Positions 9,123 to 18,198 of a DNA stretch of 64,000 nucleotides are shown piece by piece. Each line of letters opens with the position of its first letter. Within the stretch, counting starts at the first letter, position 1. The stretch comes from Ardenticatenia bacterium (GTDB lineage Bacteria > Chloroflexota > Anaerolineae > 4572-78 > NAK82), in contig QEXY01000123.1 in assembly GCA_003130875.1 (NCBI GenBank), forward strand, positions 1 to 64,000, in the 5' to 3' direction. The position numbers were made by a program, and so were the translations under genes. Below the pieces are notes generated by a model that had not been told where the DNA came from, made no database searches, and saw nothing but the letters and a program-made list of their open reading frames with translations.

Positions 9123-10790
9123 ATGGTGAAAATGGCATGGTGGTGGGGTGAGAAAAAAGGATCGCGCGGTCAAAGCTTGATCGAAATGGCTTTTATCGCA
9201 CCTTTGCTGTTGCTTATGTTCATCGGAGTGCTCGAAGTAGGCTGGGCATTGCGCAGTCAGGTGGTGTTGCAAAACGCTACGCGCGAGGCAGCACGCTTCG
9301 CCGCGCGCGGGCGCTATCTCGACTTCAGCAAGACTGACATCCAGCGTATTGGCTATCCCTATGTCGTGCAGCACGAGCTGGACAGCATCGCCGGCCAGAT
9401 CCCCCTCAGTGTAGTACCTGACAATGCCAATAGCACGATTATCATTTCCCATGTGCTGGTGGACACCGGTCGGTGTGGCGGGGGGACCTCGGATGACCTG
9501 GTGTTATCACCGCTTACGCCCGGCTATGGCCACTTTATGGCCACCTTTGGGGTGCCGCAGGCGTCACGCGTGGATTTTAACGCGCTCGTGCAGCAAATGA
9601 GAGAGGAGAACGAGCGCTTCAACTGTGACCTGCAAGCGCGCAACCCGGACGCCATTCCATCGGTCAACAGTGTGATCATCGTGGAGAGCTTCTTCCCGCA
9701 TCAACTGTTGGTCAACATACCACTTGTCTCACACCTCATCGCTGATCAAAACGGTGTCGTTTGGTTGTACGCGCGCACCGTCATGCGCATTACTGCCGAC
9801 GCACGCGGTCAGGTGCCCTCGGCAGGAGAAGGGTGTGAAGTCTATCCCATTGCGCTGCATACTTCGACGTTGGATGGGCGCCAGCCCGGCGACCTGCTGG
9901 GCGATATCTTCAACGGCGCCGGCAACGGCAACTTCGGCTGGATGCGCTGGAGCCCCGCACCCGGCAACAACAGCCAGACCTATCTGGTGGAAGAGCTGCG
10001 CAACCCGCGCCTGTCGGTCAATGAATTCCAAGATGCCAGCGATCCCAACGATCATACCTTGAACGCCGGCGATTGGATCTGGGGACTGACCGGCGTAGTA
10101 AACAGCAATGACGTGCGCGACGAGTTGCAGCGGTTGGTGGACAACCGTACTGTGATGCGCATCCCGGTGTGGGACATAGCGGCTGGCACCGGTTCCAACC
10201 TCTCCTACCGCGTGCAACGCTTTGTGAAAATCCGACTTACCGGCTTCGATCTGGATCACAAGACTATTTCAGCCGAATTTGTGGGTGAGGATCCGGATGC
10301 GTGTCCGGATGTTCCATTGTCCAGTGCTACGCCGACACCTGTCACAATCGCCTCGGACGGGTTTGAGAGTGGCGACGCGAACGGTGGCACAGGTTGGAGC
10401 AATAGCTGGAACCTGAGCAATAGCAATGCGCAGATCGTCTCCCAGGACAATCCGCAGAGCGGCAATTACCATCTGCGCTTCCGGGGCGGTGCGGCCACGA
10501 CGACACGCATGGTGGATTTGTCCGGTGTGACCGGTGCCCGTCTGCAGTTCTGGTGGCGTGCTAAGGATTTCGAGTCGAGCGATCGGGCTATCGTGTACAT
10601 CTACGACGGTGCGTGGCGGAACGTGTTCGAGGTGAATAACACCCAGGCCGACGACACTTACCGATTGGCAGACATCGACCTTTCAGGCTTTGCGATGGTG
10701 AGTGACTTTCAGGTGCACTTCTGGACTCAGATCGACTCAAACAACGATTACTTCTACGTGGATGATGTGGTGATCACAGGGCATCGCTGA
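9123..10790 (+). CDS. TadE-type pseudopilin with C-terminal carbohydrate-binding-like domain
   Basis: The start at 9123 is chosen because GGGAGG at 9112-9117 lies five bases upstream; an ATG at 9105 has no such site. The product of 555 residues begins with a short basic leader, then GQSLIEMAFIAPLLLLMFIG and QNATREAARFAARG, the TadE signature. The middle part (about 60-400) is not recognised. The end (about 415-555) reads as a jelly-roll domain: it opens with SDGFESGD, has ARLQFWWRAKDF, and ends FYVDDVVITG, as in CBM or MAM-like modules. It is the second of three pseudopilins in the locus and is probably displayed on or near the pilus. Confidence 0.8.
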   Translation: MVKMAWWWGEKKGSRGQSLIEMAFIAPLLLLMFIGVLEVGWALRSQVVLQNATREAARFAARGRYLDFSKTDIQRIGYPYVVQHELDSIAGQIPLSVVPDNANSTIIISHVLVDTGRCGGGTSDDLVLSPLTPGYGHFMATFGVPQASRVDFNALVQQMREENERFNCDLQARNPDAIPSVNSVIIVESFFPHQLLVNIPLVSHLIADQNGVVWLYARTVMRITADARGQVPSAGEGCEVYPIALHTSTLDGRQPGDLLGDIFNGAGNGNFGWMRWSPAPGNNSQTYLVEELRNPRLSVNEFQDASDPNDHTLNAGDWIWGLTGVVNSNDVRDELQRLVDNRTVMRIPVWDIAAGTGSNLSYRVQRFVKIRLTGFDLDHKTISAEFVGEDPDACPDVPLSSATPTPVTIASDGFESGDANGGTGWSNSWNLSNSNAQIVSQDNPQSGNYHLRFRGGAATTTRMVDLSGVTGARLQFWWRAKDFESSDRAIVYIYDGAWRNVFEVNNTQADDTYRLADIDLSGFAMVSDFQVHFWTQIDSNNDYFYVDDVVITGHR

Positions 10791-10835
10791 AACGGAAGAG
10801 ACATTGCACCTTGAGTTCGGAGCGGATGATATAGA

Positions 10836-13115
10836 ATGGCTGACCAGGTAGACAATCAGGCGGTACAACTCTCTACATGGCGGTCCTCAGCGCAGTCTGG
10901 CCAGAGCCTTGTCTTGCTGGCGATCATCTTCATGGGACTTTTGGCGCTGCTGGGACTGGCGCTTGACCTGGGGCTGTTGTACATCGAGCGCATCCATATG
11001 AAACGTGCCGTGGACGCAGCGACATTGGCCGGCGTGTTGGAGCTCCCGGATGAAGAACAGGCAATGGGACGTGCGATCGAATACCTGCGTATGAATGGTT
11101 ATAATATTGGTCAGGATGTGAACGTTATGGTGTTGGGATGCACACGTGACAGCCCGACAGCGCAAATCACCACGCTGCGCAATCGTGAAACTCCCTATGA
11201 ATACATCACCGCCACGGTGAATCCGCCGCGTGCCACTTTCCTATTGGATACCTATTCCTTCCAGTCGCAACCGCGCCAGACCACTGATTGTGGGCGCTTC
11301 GGGAGCAGAACAGCCACCGGCACCTCCAGCAAAATCGCGATTACTGGCACCGTCAACGTGCCAATGAACTTTATGCAATTCTTCGGTTATCGTTCCGTGC
11401 CAGCACAGGATACCGCAGTTGCCCAAAACATCACCAATTTGGACATCGTGGTCGTTTTCGACCGTTCCGGCTCAATGCAAGGAGATACGATTTGCTACCA
11501 GTGCTGGCAGGAGACTACCAACGACGTCACCAATTATCCGTTCCCCCAAAATGGAGTGTACAATCCCATCTCCTACACTTTGGTGATGAGCCGCAATCTG
11601 TGCAGCAGCACACCAGAAGACTATGTCGACAGCTACGGGCGCCGCTATGTGATCATCGAAGCGGAGCTCTATTCGCGCAACGACTCAAGTTACTATCAGG
11701 AGACACGCCAGACAGGCGTCGGTTACTGGGCGCTGCAGCGCGGCGTCACCGGCTCTGGCCGCAGCTCCAGCGTGGATGGTGTTCGCTCCGCGCATGTGGC
11801 GCATAACCCTTACTGGACTTATGGCCAGGCTTCACCGCCAGCACCCTTGTTTGGACGCTTCTACACCCTGCAGGACGCTCAGCGTGGGGTGTCGCCACGG
11901 TTGGAGTATGACTTCCGCGTGAGCTGGTCCGGCACTGCCTATATCTGGTTGCGCGCGCAGGGCGGGGGTAGCCAGTCCTTCTGGGTGAATCTGGTGAATG
12001 GTCAATACTATCGCGACCCCAGCAAAATCTACTGGGCAGTAGACAGCAATCTACCGGTGGAGAATAGCGCGGCAAATTCCTGCAACACCACGTATGACTA
12101 TGCTGGATCCTCTAGTTGTTCTGGCAGCTGGAGCTGGATCCGTATCGGCTCCTTTAGCGTGATTTCTGGCTCATTGCACACGTTGAGGATTTGGGCAGGC
12201 AGCCCAGGCTACGAGATTGACAAGATTGTGATCACCAGCGACAGCCGAACCGATTACAGTCAGATCGAGCCGCTCATGTATGACTCAGGCCGCGGTCGGC
12301 CGGCCACGGTCGGCTCGGCGCGGGCAGGGGCGTGTGATCCTTGCAACCCTATCTTCGGGCTGACGGTCAACCCGGAAGATTGCACAACGCCTTATTACCT
12401 GGTCACAGCGCGCACCAATCGTTTGGCTGATGACTTGTTCGGCGACTTTGAGCCGCTGCGCACCTCGCAGGAGGCGGTCAAGCGCTTTGTGCAGAAACTC
12501 GATCCGCAGTTTGATCAGGTGGGCTTCGTCGCCTTCAACAACGACACGCCATTGCGCACCGAGTTATCGTGCATCCGCCGTTACGGCCGGACCTGTTACG
12601 ATCCATTGGTGCAAAATCCGCCCATCAGCTACACGCACGTCTTGCGTGCCATTGAGGAGCAGACGGCCAATGGGGGCACCGACATCGCCGACGCGATGCG
12701 CTACGGCCTGGGAGTGTTGGGACTTAATGTGGACGGCCTGTCGGGCTGGAATAACAACTGTGATGGCAGTGCCAATTCGGCTTGTGGGCGTGGCGGTGCC
12801 GCCAAGCGGGTGATGATCCTTTTGACCGATGGTTCACCCAATGACAACCCGGGCGGCGCATGCGACGACGACCCCAGCTTGTGGCCCTACAACAACGATC
12901 CCGACTTCGACTGCGTGATATACTATGCACACAAAGCCCGTCAGACGGGCACGGTGATTTACACCATCGGTTTGGGCAATGGCGTTATTCCCGAGCTCCT
13001 GCAAGCAGTGGCTGATGAGACCCAGGGTACCTATTATTTCGCACCCTCACCCAAGGATCTGGATAACATTTTCGATCAGATTTTGGCGAACATCTACGTG
13101 CGATTGATCAAGTGA
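10836..13115 (+). CDS. TadG-like pseudopilin with a vWA domain carrying an inserted carbohydrate-binding-like domain
   Basis: This 759-residue protein begins with a TadG-type membrane segment (SLVLLAIIFMGLLALLGLAL) followed by DLGLLYIERIHMKRAVDAAT. A von Willebrand A domain starts near residue 200 with the MIDAS motif DRSGSMQG. After that strand the sequence does not continue as a vWA fold. Instead about 270-300 residues intervene, including IIEAELYSR and a CBM6-like ending YEIDKIVIT. The vWA fold then resumes near residue 520 (SQEAVKRFVQKLD, VGFVAFNND, GGTDIADAMR, MILLTDGSPND). The MIDAS residues look complete, so metal-dependent ligand binding is plausible. The likely role is a pilus-associated adhesin. 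The ribosome site is weak (GGAG at 10820-10823). Confidence 0.82.
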   Translation: MADQVDNQAVQLSTWRSSAQSGQSLVLLAIIFMGLLALLGLALDLGLLYIERIHMKRAVDAATLAGVLELPDEEQAMGRAIEYLRMNGYNIGQDVNVMVLGCTRDSPTAQITTLRNRETPYEYITATVNPPRATFLLDTYSFQSQPRQTTDCGRFGSRTATGTSSKIAITGTVNVPMNFMQFFGYRSVPAQDTAVAQNITNLDIVVVFDRSGSMQGDTICYQCWQETTNDVTNYPFPQNGVYNPISYTLVMSRNLCSSTPEDYVDSYGRRYVIIEAELYSRNDSSYYQETRQTGVGYWALQRGVTGSGRSSSVDGVRSAHVAHNPYWTYGQASPPAPLFGRFYTLQDAQRGVSPRLEYDFRVSWSGTAYIWLRAQGGGSQSFWVNLVNGQYYRDPSKIYWAVDSNLPVENSAANSCNTTYDYAGSSSCSGSWSWIRIGSFSVISGSLHTLRIWAGSPGYEIDKIVITSDSRTDYSQIEPLMYDSGRGRPATVGSARAGACDPCNPIFGLTVNPEDCTTPYYLVTARTNRLADDLFGDFEPLRTSQEAVKRFVQKLDPQFDQVGFVAFNNDTPLRTELSCIRRYGRTCYDPLVQNPPISYTHVLRAIEEQTANGGTDIADAMRYGLGVLGLNVDGLSGWNNNCDGSANSACGRGGAAKRVMILLTDGSPNDNPGGACDDDPSLWPYNNDPDFDCVIYYAHKARQTGTVIYTIGLGNGVIPELLQAVADETQGTYYFAPSPKDLDNIFDQILANIYVRLIK

Positions 13116-13214
13116 GGGCTTGTGTGGGTGCGGAGAATGGGACAAATGGATGCCAATCTCCCGGCATACGACCGACGCGTGATGTTCGGACGAAGGGACT
13201 CCTTGATTTTTTCG

Positions 13215-13242
13215 TTGGACTGTGATATCATTATGGTAAACT
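13215..13242 (+). promoter_or_regulatory. Candidate internal promoter before cpaB
   Basis: TTGGAC at 13215-13220 and TAAACT at 13237-13242 are separated by 16 bases, in the 172-base gap before cpaB. It could drive the assembly-machine genes separately from the pseudopilins. The match is moderate. Confidence 0.45.
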
Positions 13243-13287
13243 CGCCAACTATCAATTTTCTGTCCACCAAGAGAGGGGGGTAGTCCC

Positions 13288-14352
13288 ATGCGACGCGGCG
13301 GTCTTTTGATTGTCCTTGGTTTGATCTTAGCCATCGGTGCGGCGGTTATTATTCTAATGACCATGATGCAACAACAACCCCCGCCACCCCCACCACCGCC
13401 TGGCGCGCCGGAGGCACAACCCACCGGTGTGCCGACCCAGAAAGTGTGGGTGGCCTTGCAACCGATTAAGCGCGGTGGAGAGTTTGTCGAAGGTACGTTG
13501 GGACTGCGGGACTGGCCGACGACCAACGTGCCGCCGGATGTCATTGGCGATGCTGCCGAGACGATTGGACGCGTAGCTGCTACCGACATCGTCCAAGGGA
13601 TGCCCATCCTGCGCAGCATGCTGGCTGAGAAAGGTGCCGCCGGCCAGGCAGCTCTACAAGTGCCTCCTGGTCGCGTGGCCGTGGCATTCCCGATCGATGA
13701 GCAATCGAGCGTTGCCTATGCCATCCAACCGGGAGACTATGTTGATGTGCTTATTATGGCATCTTTCATCGACCTGGATCCGGAGTTCCAGACCAAACGC
13801 CCCAACTACGTTCAATTCTTCACATCCCGGGTGGATAAAGAGACAGGTGAAACGTCCTTCAACCTGATGGAGCGAACCGAAGAGGGGCGTTTTGAGCGTC
13901 CGCCAGGACTGCCGCCGGAGATCTCAGGTGCGATCGTCTATCCGCGCGAAGAGCAACGCCCGCGCCGTGTCGCGCAGCTGACGGTGCAGGCGGCCAAAGT
14001 GCTCCGCGTGGGCCCTTGGATCGAGGTGCCGACGCCGACCCCTCCAGGCGGTGCGACAGGTGAGGGTGCTCAGCCGCAGCCACCGCCCCCGCCGCGCATT
14101 ATCACGCTGGCGGTTGATCCTCAGGATGCACTGGTGTTGCTTTGGGCACGCAAATCGGAGATGCATATGGAACTGGCGCTGCGCGCTTCGGGCGATGAAA
14201 ATGCACGACATCAGCCGGAGGCCGTCACACTCCAGTATATGTTAGCGCGCTTCCAAATCTCCGTGCCACCCAAACTGGAGTACGGGTTCGAGCGCGAGGC
14301 ATATATGCAACCTGCTCAACCCATCGCCACACCTCAACCGATGGGACAATAA
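13288..14352 (+). CDS. cpaB: Flp pilus assembly protein CpaB/RcpC-like
   Basis: This 354-residue protein has one N-terminal membrane helix (RGGLLIVLGLILAIGAAVII), a polyproline linker (residues about 31-40) and a SAF domain (about 50-115) with VWVALQPIKRGGEFVEGTL and RVAATDIVQGMPIL. A central region (about 120-220) and a Pro-rich stretch follow, with RIITLAVDPQDALVLLWA near the end. This order is typical of CpaB/RcpC, which sits outside the membrane and is thought to stabilise the pilus channel. The start follows a GAGAGGGGGG ribosome site. No secretin gene accompanies it, which suits a bacterium without an outer membrane. Confidence 0.88.
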   Translation: MRRGGLLIVLGLILAIGAAVIILMTMMQQQPPPPPPPPGAPEAQPTGVPTQKVWVALQPIKRGGEFVEGTLGLRDWPTTNVPPDVIGDAAETIGRVAATDIVQGMPILRSMLAEKGAAGQAALQVPPGRVAVAFPIDEQSSVAYAIQPGDYVDVLIMASFIDLDPEFQTKRPNYVQFFTSRVDKETGETSFNLMERTEEGRFERPPGLPPEISGAIVYPREEQRPRRVAQLTVQAAKVLRVGPWIEVPTPTPPGGATGEGAQPQPPPPPRIITLAVDPQDALVLLWARKSEMHMELALRASGDENARHQPEAVTLQYMLARFQISVPPKLEYGFEREAYMQPAQPIATPQPMGQ

Positions 14353-14466
14353 CGGGGGATAGAAACTGTTTCGGATAACAGGGTTATGACCTAAATGCGG
14401 TGGGTCTCTGACGATTTACGGGATGGAGGTATCAGAAAAGAGAACCTTTGAGTAAGGTGAAAATAG

Positions 14467-15741
14467 ATGGCTGAGGCGACGGGTAAGACGGAAAAGATTC
14501 GTGTGCTGATCGTGGATGATATTCCCGAAACGCGCGAGAATCTGCGCAAGCTGCTCTTCTTTGAACCTGACATTGAGGTCGTGGGAGCAGCGACCAGCGG
14601 AGAGGAAAGCGTCGCGATGGCAGCCCAACTGAAGCCCGACGTCATCCTGATGGACATCAATATGCCGGGCATCGATGGTATTACAGCCACCGAGATGATC
14701 ACACAGCAGCTGCCTTGGGTCCAGGTCATTATGATGTCCGTGCAGGGAGAGACTGACTACCTGCGCCGCTCGATGCAGGCAGGAGCACGCGAGTTTCTTA
14801 TCAAACCGTTCACCAGTGAGGATCTGGTGGCAGCCATCCGTCGCATCCACCAGCTGGGTCTGACACGTCGTCCCAAGATATCTTCTGAGCCGGCGGCCCC
14901 TGGGTCATCTGCACCCGGCAGGGACGGCACCGGGACGTCCGCGGGGCGCATTCTTACCGTGTTTAGCCCCAAGGGAGGCACTGGCTGCAGTACGCTGGCT
15001 ATCAACCTGGCCGTTGCCCTGGCACAGCAAAAACAAGGTAACAAAGTGGCCTTGGTGGATGCCTCGCTTCAGTTCGGCGATGTTGCCGTGCTGCTCAACT
15101 TGCAGGCAAGCCGAAGCATCGTAGATCTGGTGCCGCATGTCAACGAGCTGGACGGGGAAATGTTGGAGACGGTGCTGGTGCCCCACGGCTCTGGGGTAAA
15201 AGCGTTGTTGGCGCCACCGCGTCCTGAGCTGGCCGACCAAGTGACTCCTCCTCTGATCGAGAGGGTGTTGACGGGCTTGCGCAATTTGATGTCTTACGTG
15301 GTGGTGGATACCAACAGCATCATCAATGACATCACGCTGACGACGTTGGATTTAGCTGATCGCATTGTGTTGGTCACGACGCCAGACATTCCGTCTATCA
15401 AGGATGCCAAGCTTTTCTTCGAGGTGGCGGATGCGTTGGAGTATCCGTCCAGCAAGACGATATTAATCTTGAACAAGAGCGACCCGCACAGCGGTATCCG
15501 AGCTGAGGACATCCAGGCGAGCATCAAGCATCCCATTGTGGCGCAGCTACCGCTGGATGAGCGCACAGCTACGTTAGCAGCGAATCATGGGGTGCCTTAT
15601 ATGGTGGGAAGCGCCCGCACGACCAAGCTGGCGCAAGCAACTGCATCGCTGGCACAGTATATTGCCAACGTGCTCGCGGAGAAAGAAGAGACCACCGTCG
15701 CTGTGCCGGCCAAGTTGAGCACAGGTCGTCTGTCTCTCTGA
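14467..15741 (+). CDS. cpaE: CpaE/TadZ-like ATPase fused to a complete receiver domain
   Basis: The 424-residue protein joins a response-regulator receiver (about 10-130) to a MinD/ParA-type ATPase (about 160-400). The receiver keeps DD17-18, the acceptor D63 (ILMDINMPG) and the Lys in FLIKPF, so it looks able to accept a phosphate; many CpaE receivers are degenerate. The ATPase loop reads SPKGGTGCST: the first Lys of the deviant Walker A is present but the usual P-loop Lys is Cys, as in other CpaE proteins. ILILNKSDP and VVVDTNS fit the fold. CpaE/TadZ localises the Tad machine at the cell pole. Kinase input from the DegS-like protein is possible but only inferred. Confidence 0.88.
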   Translation: MAEATGKTEKIRVLIVDDIPETRENLRKLLFFEPDIEVVGAATSGEESVAMAAQLKPDVILMDINMPGIDGITATEMITQQLPWVQVIMMSVQGETDYLRRSMQAGAREFLIKPFTSEDLVAAIRRIHQLGLTRRPKISSEPAAPGSSAPGRDGTGTSAGRILTVFSPKGGTGCSTLAINLAVALAQQKQGNKVALVDASLQFGDVAVLLNLQASRSIVDLVPHVNELDGEMLETVLVPHGSGVKALLAPPRPELADQVTPPLIERVLTGLRNLMSYVVVDTNSIINDITLTTLDLADRIVLVTTPDIPSIKDAKLFFEVADALEYPSSKTILILNKSDPHSGIRAEDIQASIKHPIVAQLPLDERTATLAANHGVPYMVGSARTTKLAQATASLAQYIANVLAEKEETTVAVPAKLSTGRLSL

Positions 15742-15795
15742 TAGTGCGATAGCGTCGTGGATTAGTGCGTCAGATTATTAAGGAGGTGATGAAAG

Positions 15796-17169
15796 ATGTC
15801 GCTCTTGAATCGCATTGAAAGAGGCCGGCCGATGAACGATGCCCCGGCACGGCTGCAGGAAGTGCGCATACGCCGAGCCACGTTTCCCACACAGCGCGAC
15901 ACCTTCACAGAACTTAAAGAGCGCATCCAGGATAGGCTGATCTCTGAGCTCGATCCCTCGATGGACCTTTCACGCACCGAAGAGGTGCGCCGTACGATCG
16001 AGACCATGTACGATCAGTATCTGATGCAGGAAGGCCTGGTTCTGAGTCGCGCTGAACGCCAGCGACTCTTTGAGCAGATCGTGGCCGAGATATTGGGATA
16101 TGGTCCACTCGAGCCCTTGCTCCGCGACGACACGATCACGGAAATCATGGTAAACGGGCCGAGCAAGATCTTCATCGAGCGCAATGGCAAGATCGAGCCT
16201 GTCAACGTCGCCTTCGAGAGCGAAGAGCATCTGATGCGGATTATCGATCGCATTGTCTCACCCCTAGGACGGCGCATTGACGAGAGCTCCCCGATGGTGG
16301 ACGCGCGCTTGCCAGATGGTTCGCGCGTCAATGCGATCATCCCGCCCTTGGCGCTTAATGGTCCTACGCTCACCATTCGTAAATTCTCTCGCAAGCCGCT
16401 CACCGTGGAAGATTTGATCCGTTTCGGCAGCATCACGCCGGAGGCAATTGAGTTTCTAAAGGCTTGTGTGGTTGCTCGTCTGAACATCATCGTGTCAGGT
16501 GGTACCGGTTCTGGTAAGACCACTCTCTTAAACATCCTATCCGGTTTCATCCCGGGGGATGAACGTATCATCACCATCGAAAATGCAGCCGAGTTGCAGC
16601 TGCGCCAGGAACACGTGGTCACGCTGGAGTCGCGTCCACCTAACATCGAAGGCAAGGGTGAGGTGACCATCCGCGATCTGGTGATCAACTCACTGCGCAT
16701 GCGCCCCGACCGTATCGTCGTGGGCGAGTGTCGCGGCGGCGAGGCGCTGGACATGCTGCAGGCGATGAACACTGGCCACGATGGCAGCTTGACCACGCTG
16801 CACGCCAATAGCCCGCGTGATGCACTGGCTCGTCTGGAAACCATGTGTCTGATGGCAGGAATGGATTTGCCGGTGCGTGCCATTCGAGAGCAGATTGCCT
16901 CGGCGGTCGATTTGATCATCCATCAGGAACGGATGCGTGATGGCTCGCGCAAGGTGGTGCAGATCACCGAAGTGCAGGGTATGGAAGGCGATGTGATTGT
17001 CCTGTCCGATATCTTCCAGTTCGAGCAACAAGGTATTGAGAACGGTCGGGTCATCGGGCGGCTTAAGCCGACCGGCATCCGTCCTAAGTTTATCGAGAAG
17101 ATCGAAGCCGCTAACATCCATCTGCCACCACATATCTTCGGGGTTCCTATCGGAGCAAGAATGCGTTGA
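15796..17169 (+). CDS. cpaF: Tad pilus motor ATPase CpaF/TadA
   Basis: This 457-residue secretion ATPase belongs to the TadA/VirB11-like family. The N-terminal domain (about 40-190) contains YGPLEPLLRDDTITEIMVNG, a family hallmark. The ATPase core has Walker A VSGGTGSGKTTLLN near residue 240, an Asp/Glu box (IITIENAAELQL), Walker B with RPDRIVVGECRGGEALDMLQ, and the His box GHDGSLTTLHANSP. It powers Flp pilus extension from the cytoplasmic face and works with TadB and TadC. The start at 15796 is supported by a perfect AGGAGGTGAT ribosome site at 15781-15790. Confidence 0.95.
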   Translation: MSLLNRIERGRPMNDAPARLQEVRIRRATFPTQRDTFTELKERIQDRLISELDPSMDLSRTEEVRRTIETMYDQYLMQEGLVLSRAERQRLFEQIVAEILGYGPLEPLLRDDTITEIMVNGPSKIFIERNGKIEPVNVAFESEEHLMRIIDRIVSPLGRRIDESSPMVDARLPDGSRVNAIIPPLALNGPTLTIRKFSRKPLTVEDLIRFGSITPEAIEFLKACVVARLNIIVSGGTGSGKTTLLNILSGFIPGDERIITIENAAELQLRQEHVVTLESRPPNIEGKGEVTIRDLVINSLRMRPDRIVVGECRGGEALDMLQAMNTGHDGSLTTLHANSPRDALARLETMCLMAGMDLPVRAIREQIASAVDLIIHQERMRDGSRKVVQITEVQGMEGDVIVLSDIFQFEQQGIENGRVIGRLKPTGIRPKFIEKIEAANIHLPPHIFGVPIGARMR

Positions 17170-17197
17170 TCGGGATTGGTGAGGAGGTGATCTGCTT

Positions 17198-18157
17198 ATG
17201 GTGACAGCAGTCGTAGTGGCATCGCTAGCATTTTTGGTGGTGATAGGGCTCTTTATCGTGCTGGCACGCGTAATTGGCCGGGGGGAGGAAGACCTGGAGA
17301 GTCGATTGGACCAATTTGTCGCTCGTCAGATCTCTGAATCAGAGAGACCAGACGAGCGTCAACCTTCGCGCCTGACCCAGACCATCAACAAGGCAGTAGC
17401 GGAGAAGAGCTTTGCCCGCAACATTGCTACCAATTTAGCACGCGCTAACCTCAAGCTAACAGTGGGCGAATATATCATCCTCCAGGTGGTCAGTGTGCTG
17501 GGCATGGGCTTGTTGTTCTATCTGATTATGCATCAGAACATGTTCCTCACGCTGGGAGGATTGGTGGCCGGTTACTTCCTCCCAGGTTTCTATGTCAAAA
17601 TGCGTCAGCGGAAGCGTCTCAAGGATTTTAATAACCAGTTAGGCGATGCGATTAACCTCTTGGCGAATGGTCTGCGGTCGGGCTATAGCCTGCTGCAAGC
17701 TATGGACGCTGTGGCCAACGAGATGCCGCCGCCGATCTCCGAAGAATTCCAACGTGTCGTGCGTGAAATCGGGTTGGGACTTTCGACGGAACGCGCTATG
17801 AACAATATGCTGCGCCGTATTCCCTCGGATGATCTCGATCTAATGATTACCGCGATCAACGTGCAGCATGAGGTGGGAGGTAATTTGGCGGAGATTTTGG
17901 AAACCATTAGCTACACCATCCGTGAGCGTGTGCGCATCAAGGGTGAAATCCGTGTGTTGACTTCCCAGCAGATGATCTCGGGCTATGTCATCTCATTCTT
18001 GCCGATTGGCTTGGGCTTGATCCTATTTGCGATGAATCCGACCTATATGGGGCGTATGTTCCAGGATACATGTGGCATCGCGATGATGGCGGTGGCGGGT
18101 GTGATGATGGCTGCCGGTTTCTTCGCCATTCAGAAGATCGTCAATATCGAGGTATGA
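17198..18157 (+). CDS. tadB: Tad pilus inner-membrane platform protein TadB
   Basis: This 319-residue protein has a leading membrane helix (about 1-22), a cytoplasmic charged region, two helices near 85-130, a T2SS-F domain (about 145-275) and two C-terminal helices. The domain shows QLGDAINLLANGLRSGYSLLQAMDAV, cut here to the hallmark segment NGLRSGYSLLQAM, and INVQHEVGGNLAEILETI. TadB and TadC together form the membrane platform on which CpaF acts. AGGAGGTG lies a few bases before the ATG at 17198, only 28 bases after cpaF. Confidence 0.93.
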   Translation: MVTAVVVASLAFLVVIGLFIVLARVIGRGEEDLESRLDQFVARQISESERPDERQPSRLTQTINKAVAEKSFARNIATNLARANLKLTVGEYIILQVVSVLGMGLLFYLIMHQNMFLTLGGLVAGYFLPGFYVKMRQRKRLKDFNNQLGDAINLLANGLRSGYSLLQAMDAVANEMPPPISEEFQRVVREIGLGLSTERAMNNMLRRIPSDDLDLMITAINVQHEVGGNLAEILETISYTIRERVRIKGEIRVLTSQQMISGYVISFLPIGLGLILFAMNPTYMGRMFQDTCGIAMMAVAGVMMAAGFFAIQKIVNIEV

Positions 18158-18198
18158 GCGTGTTTGTAGGGTCATAGGGTGGGATAGGAGGTTGGACG

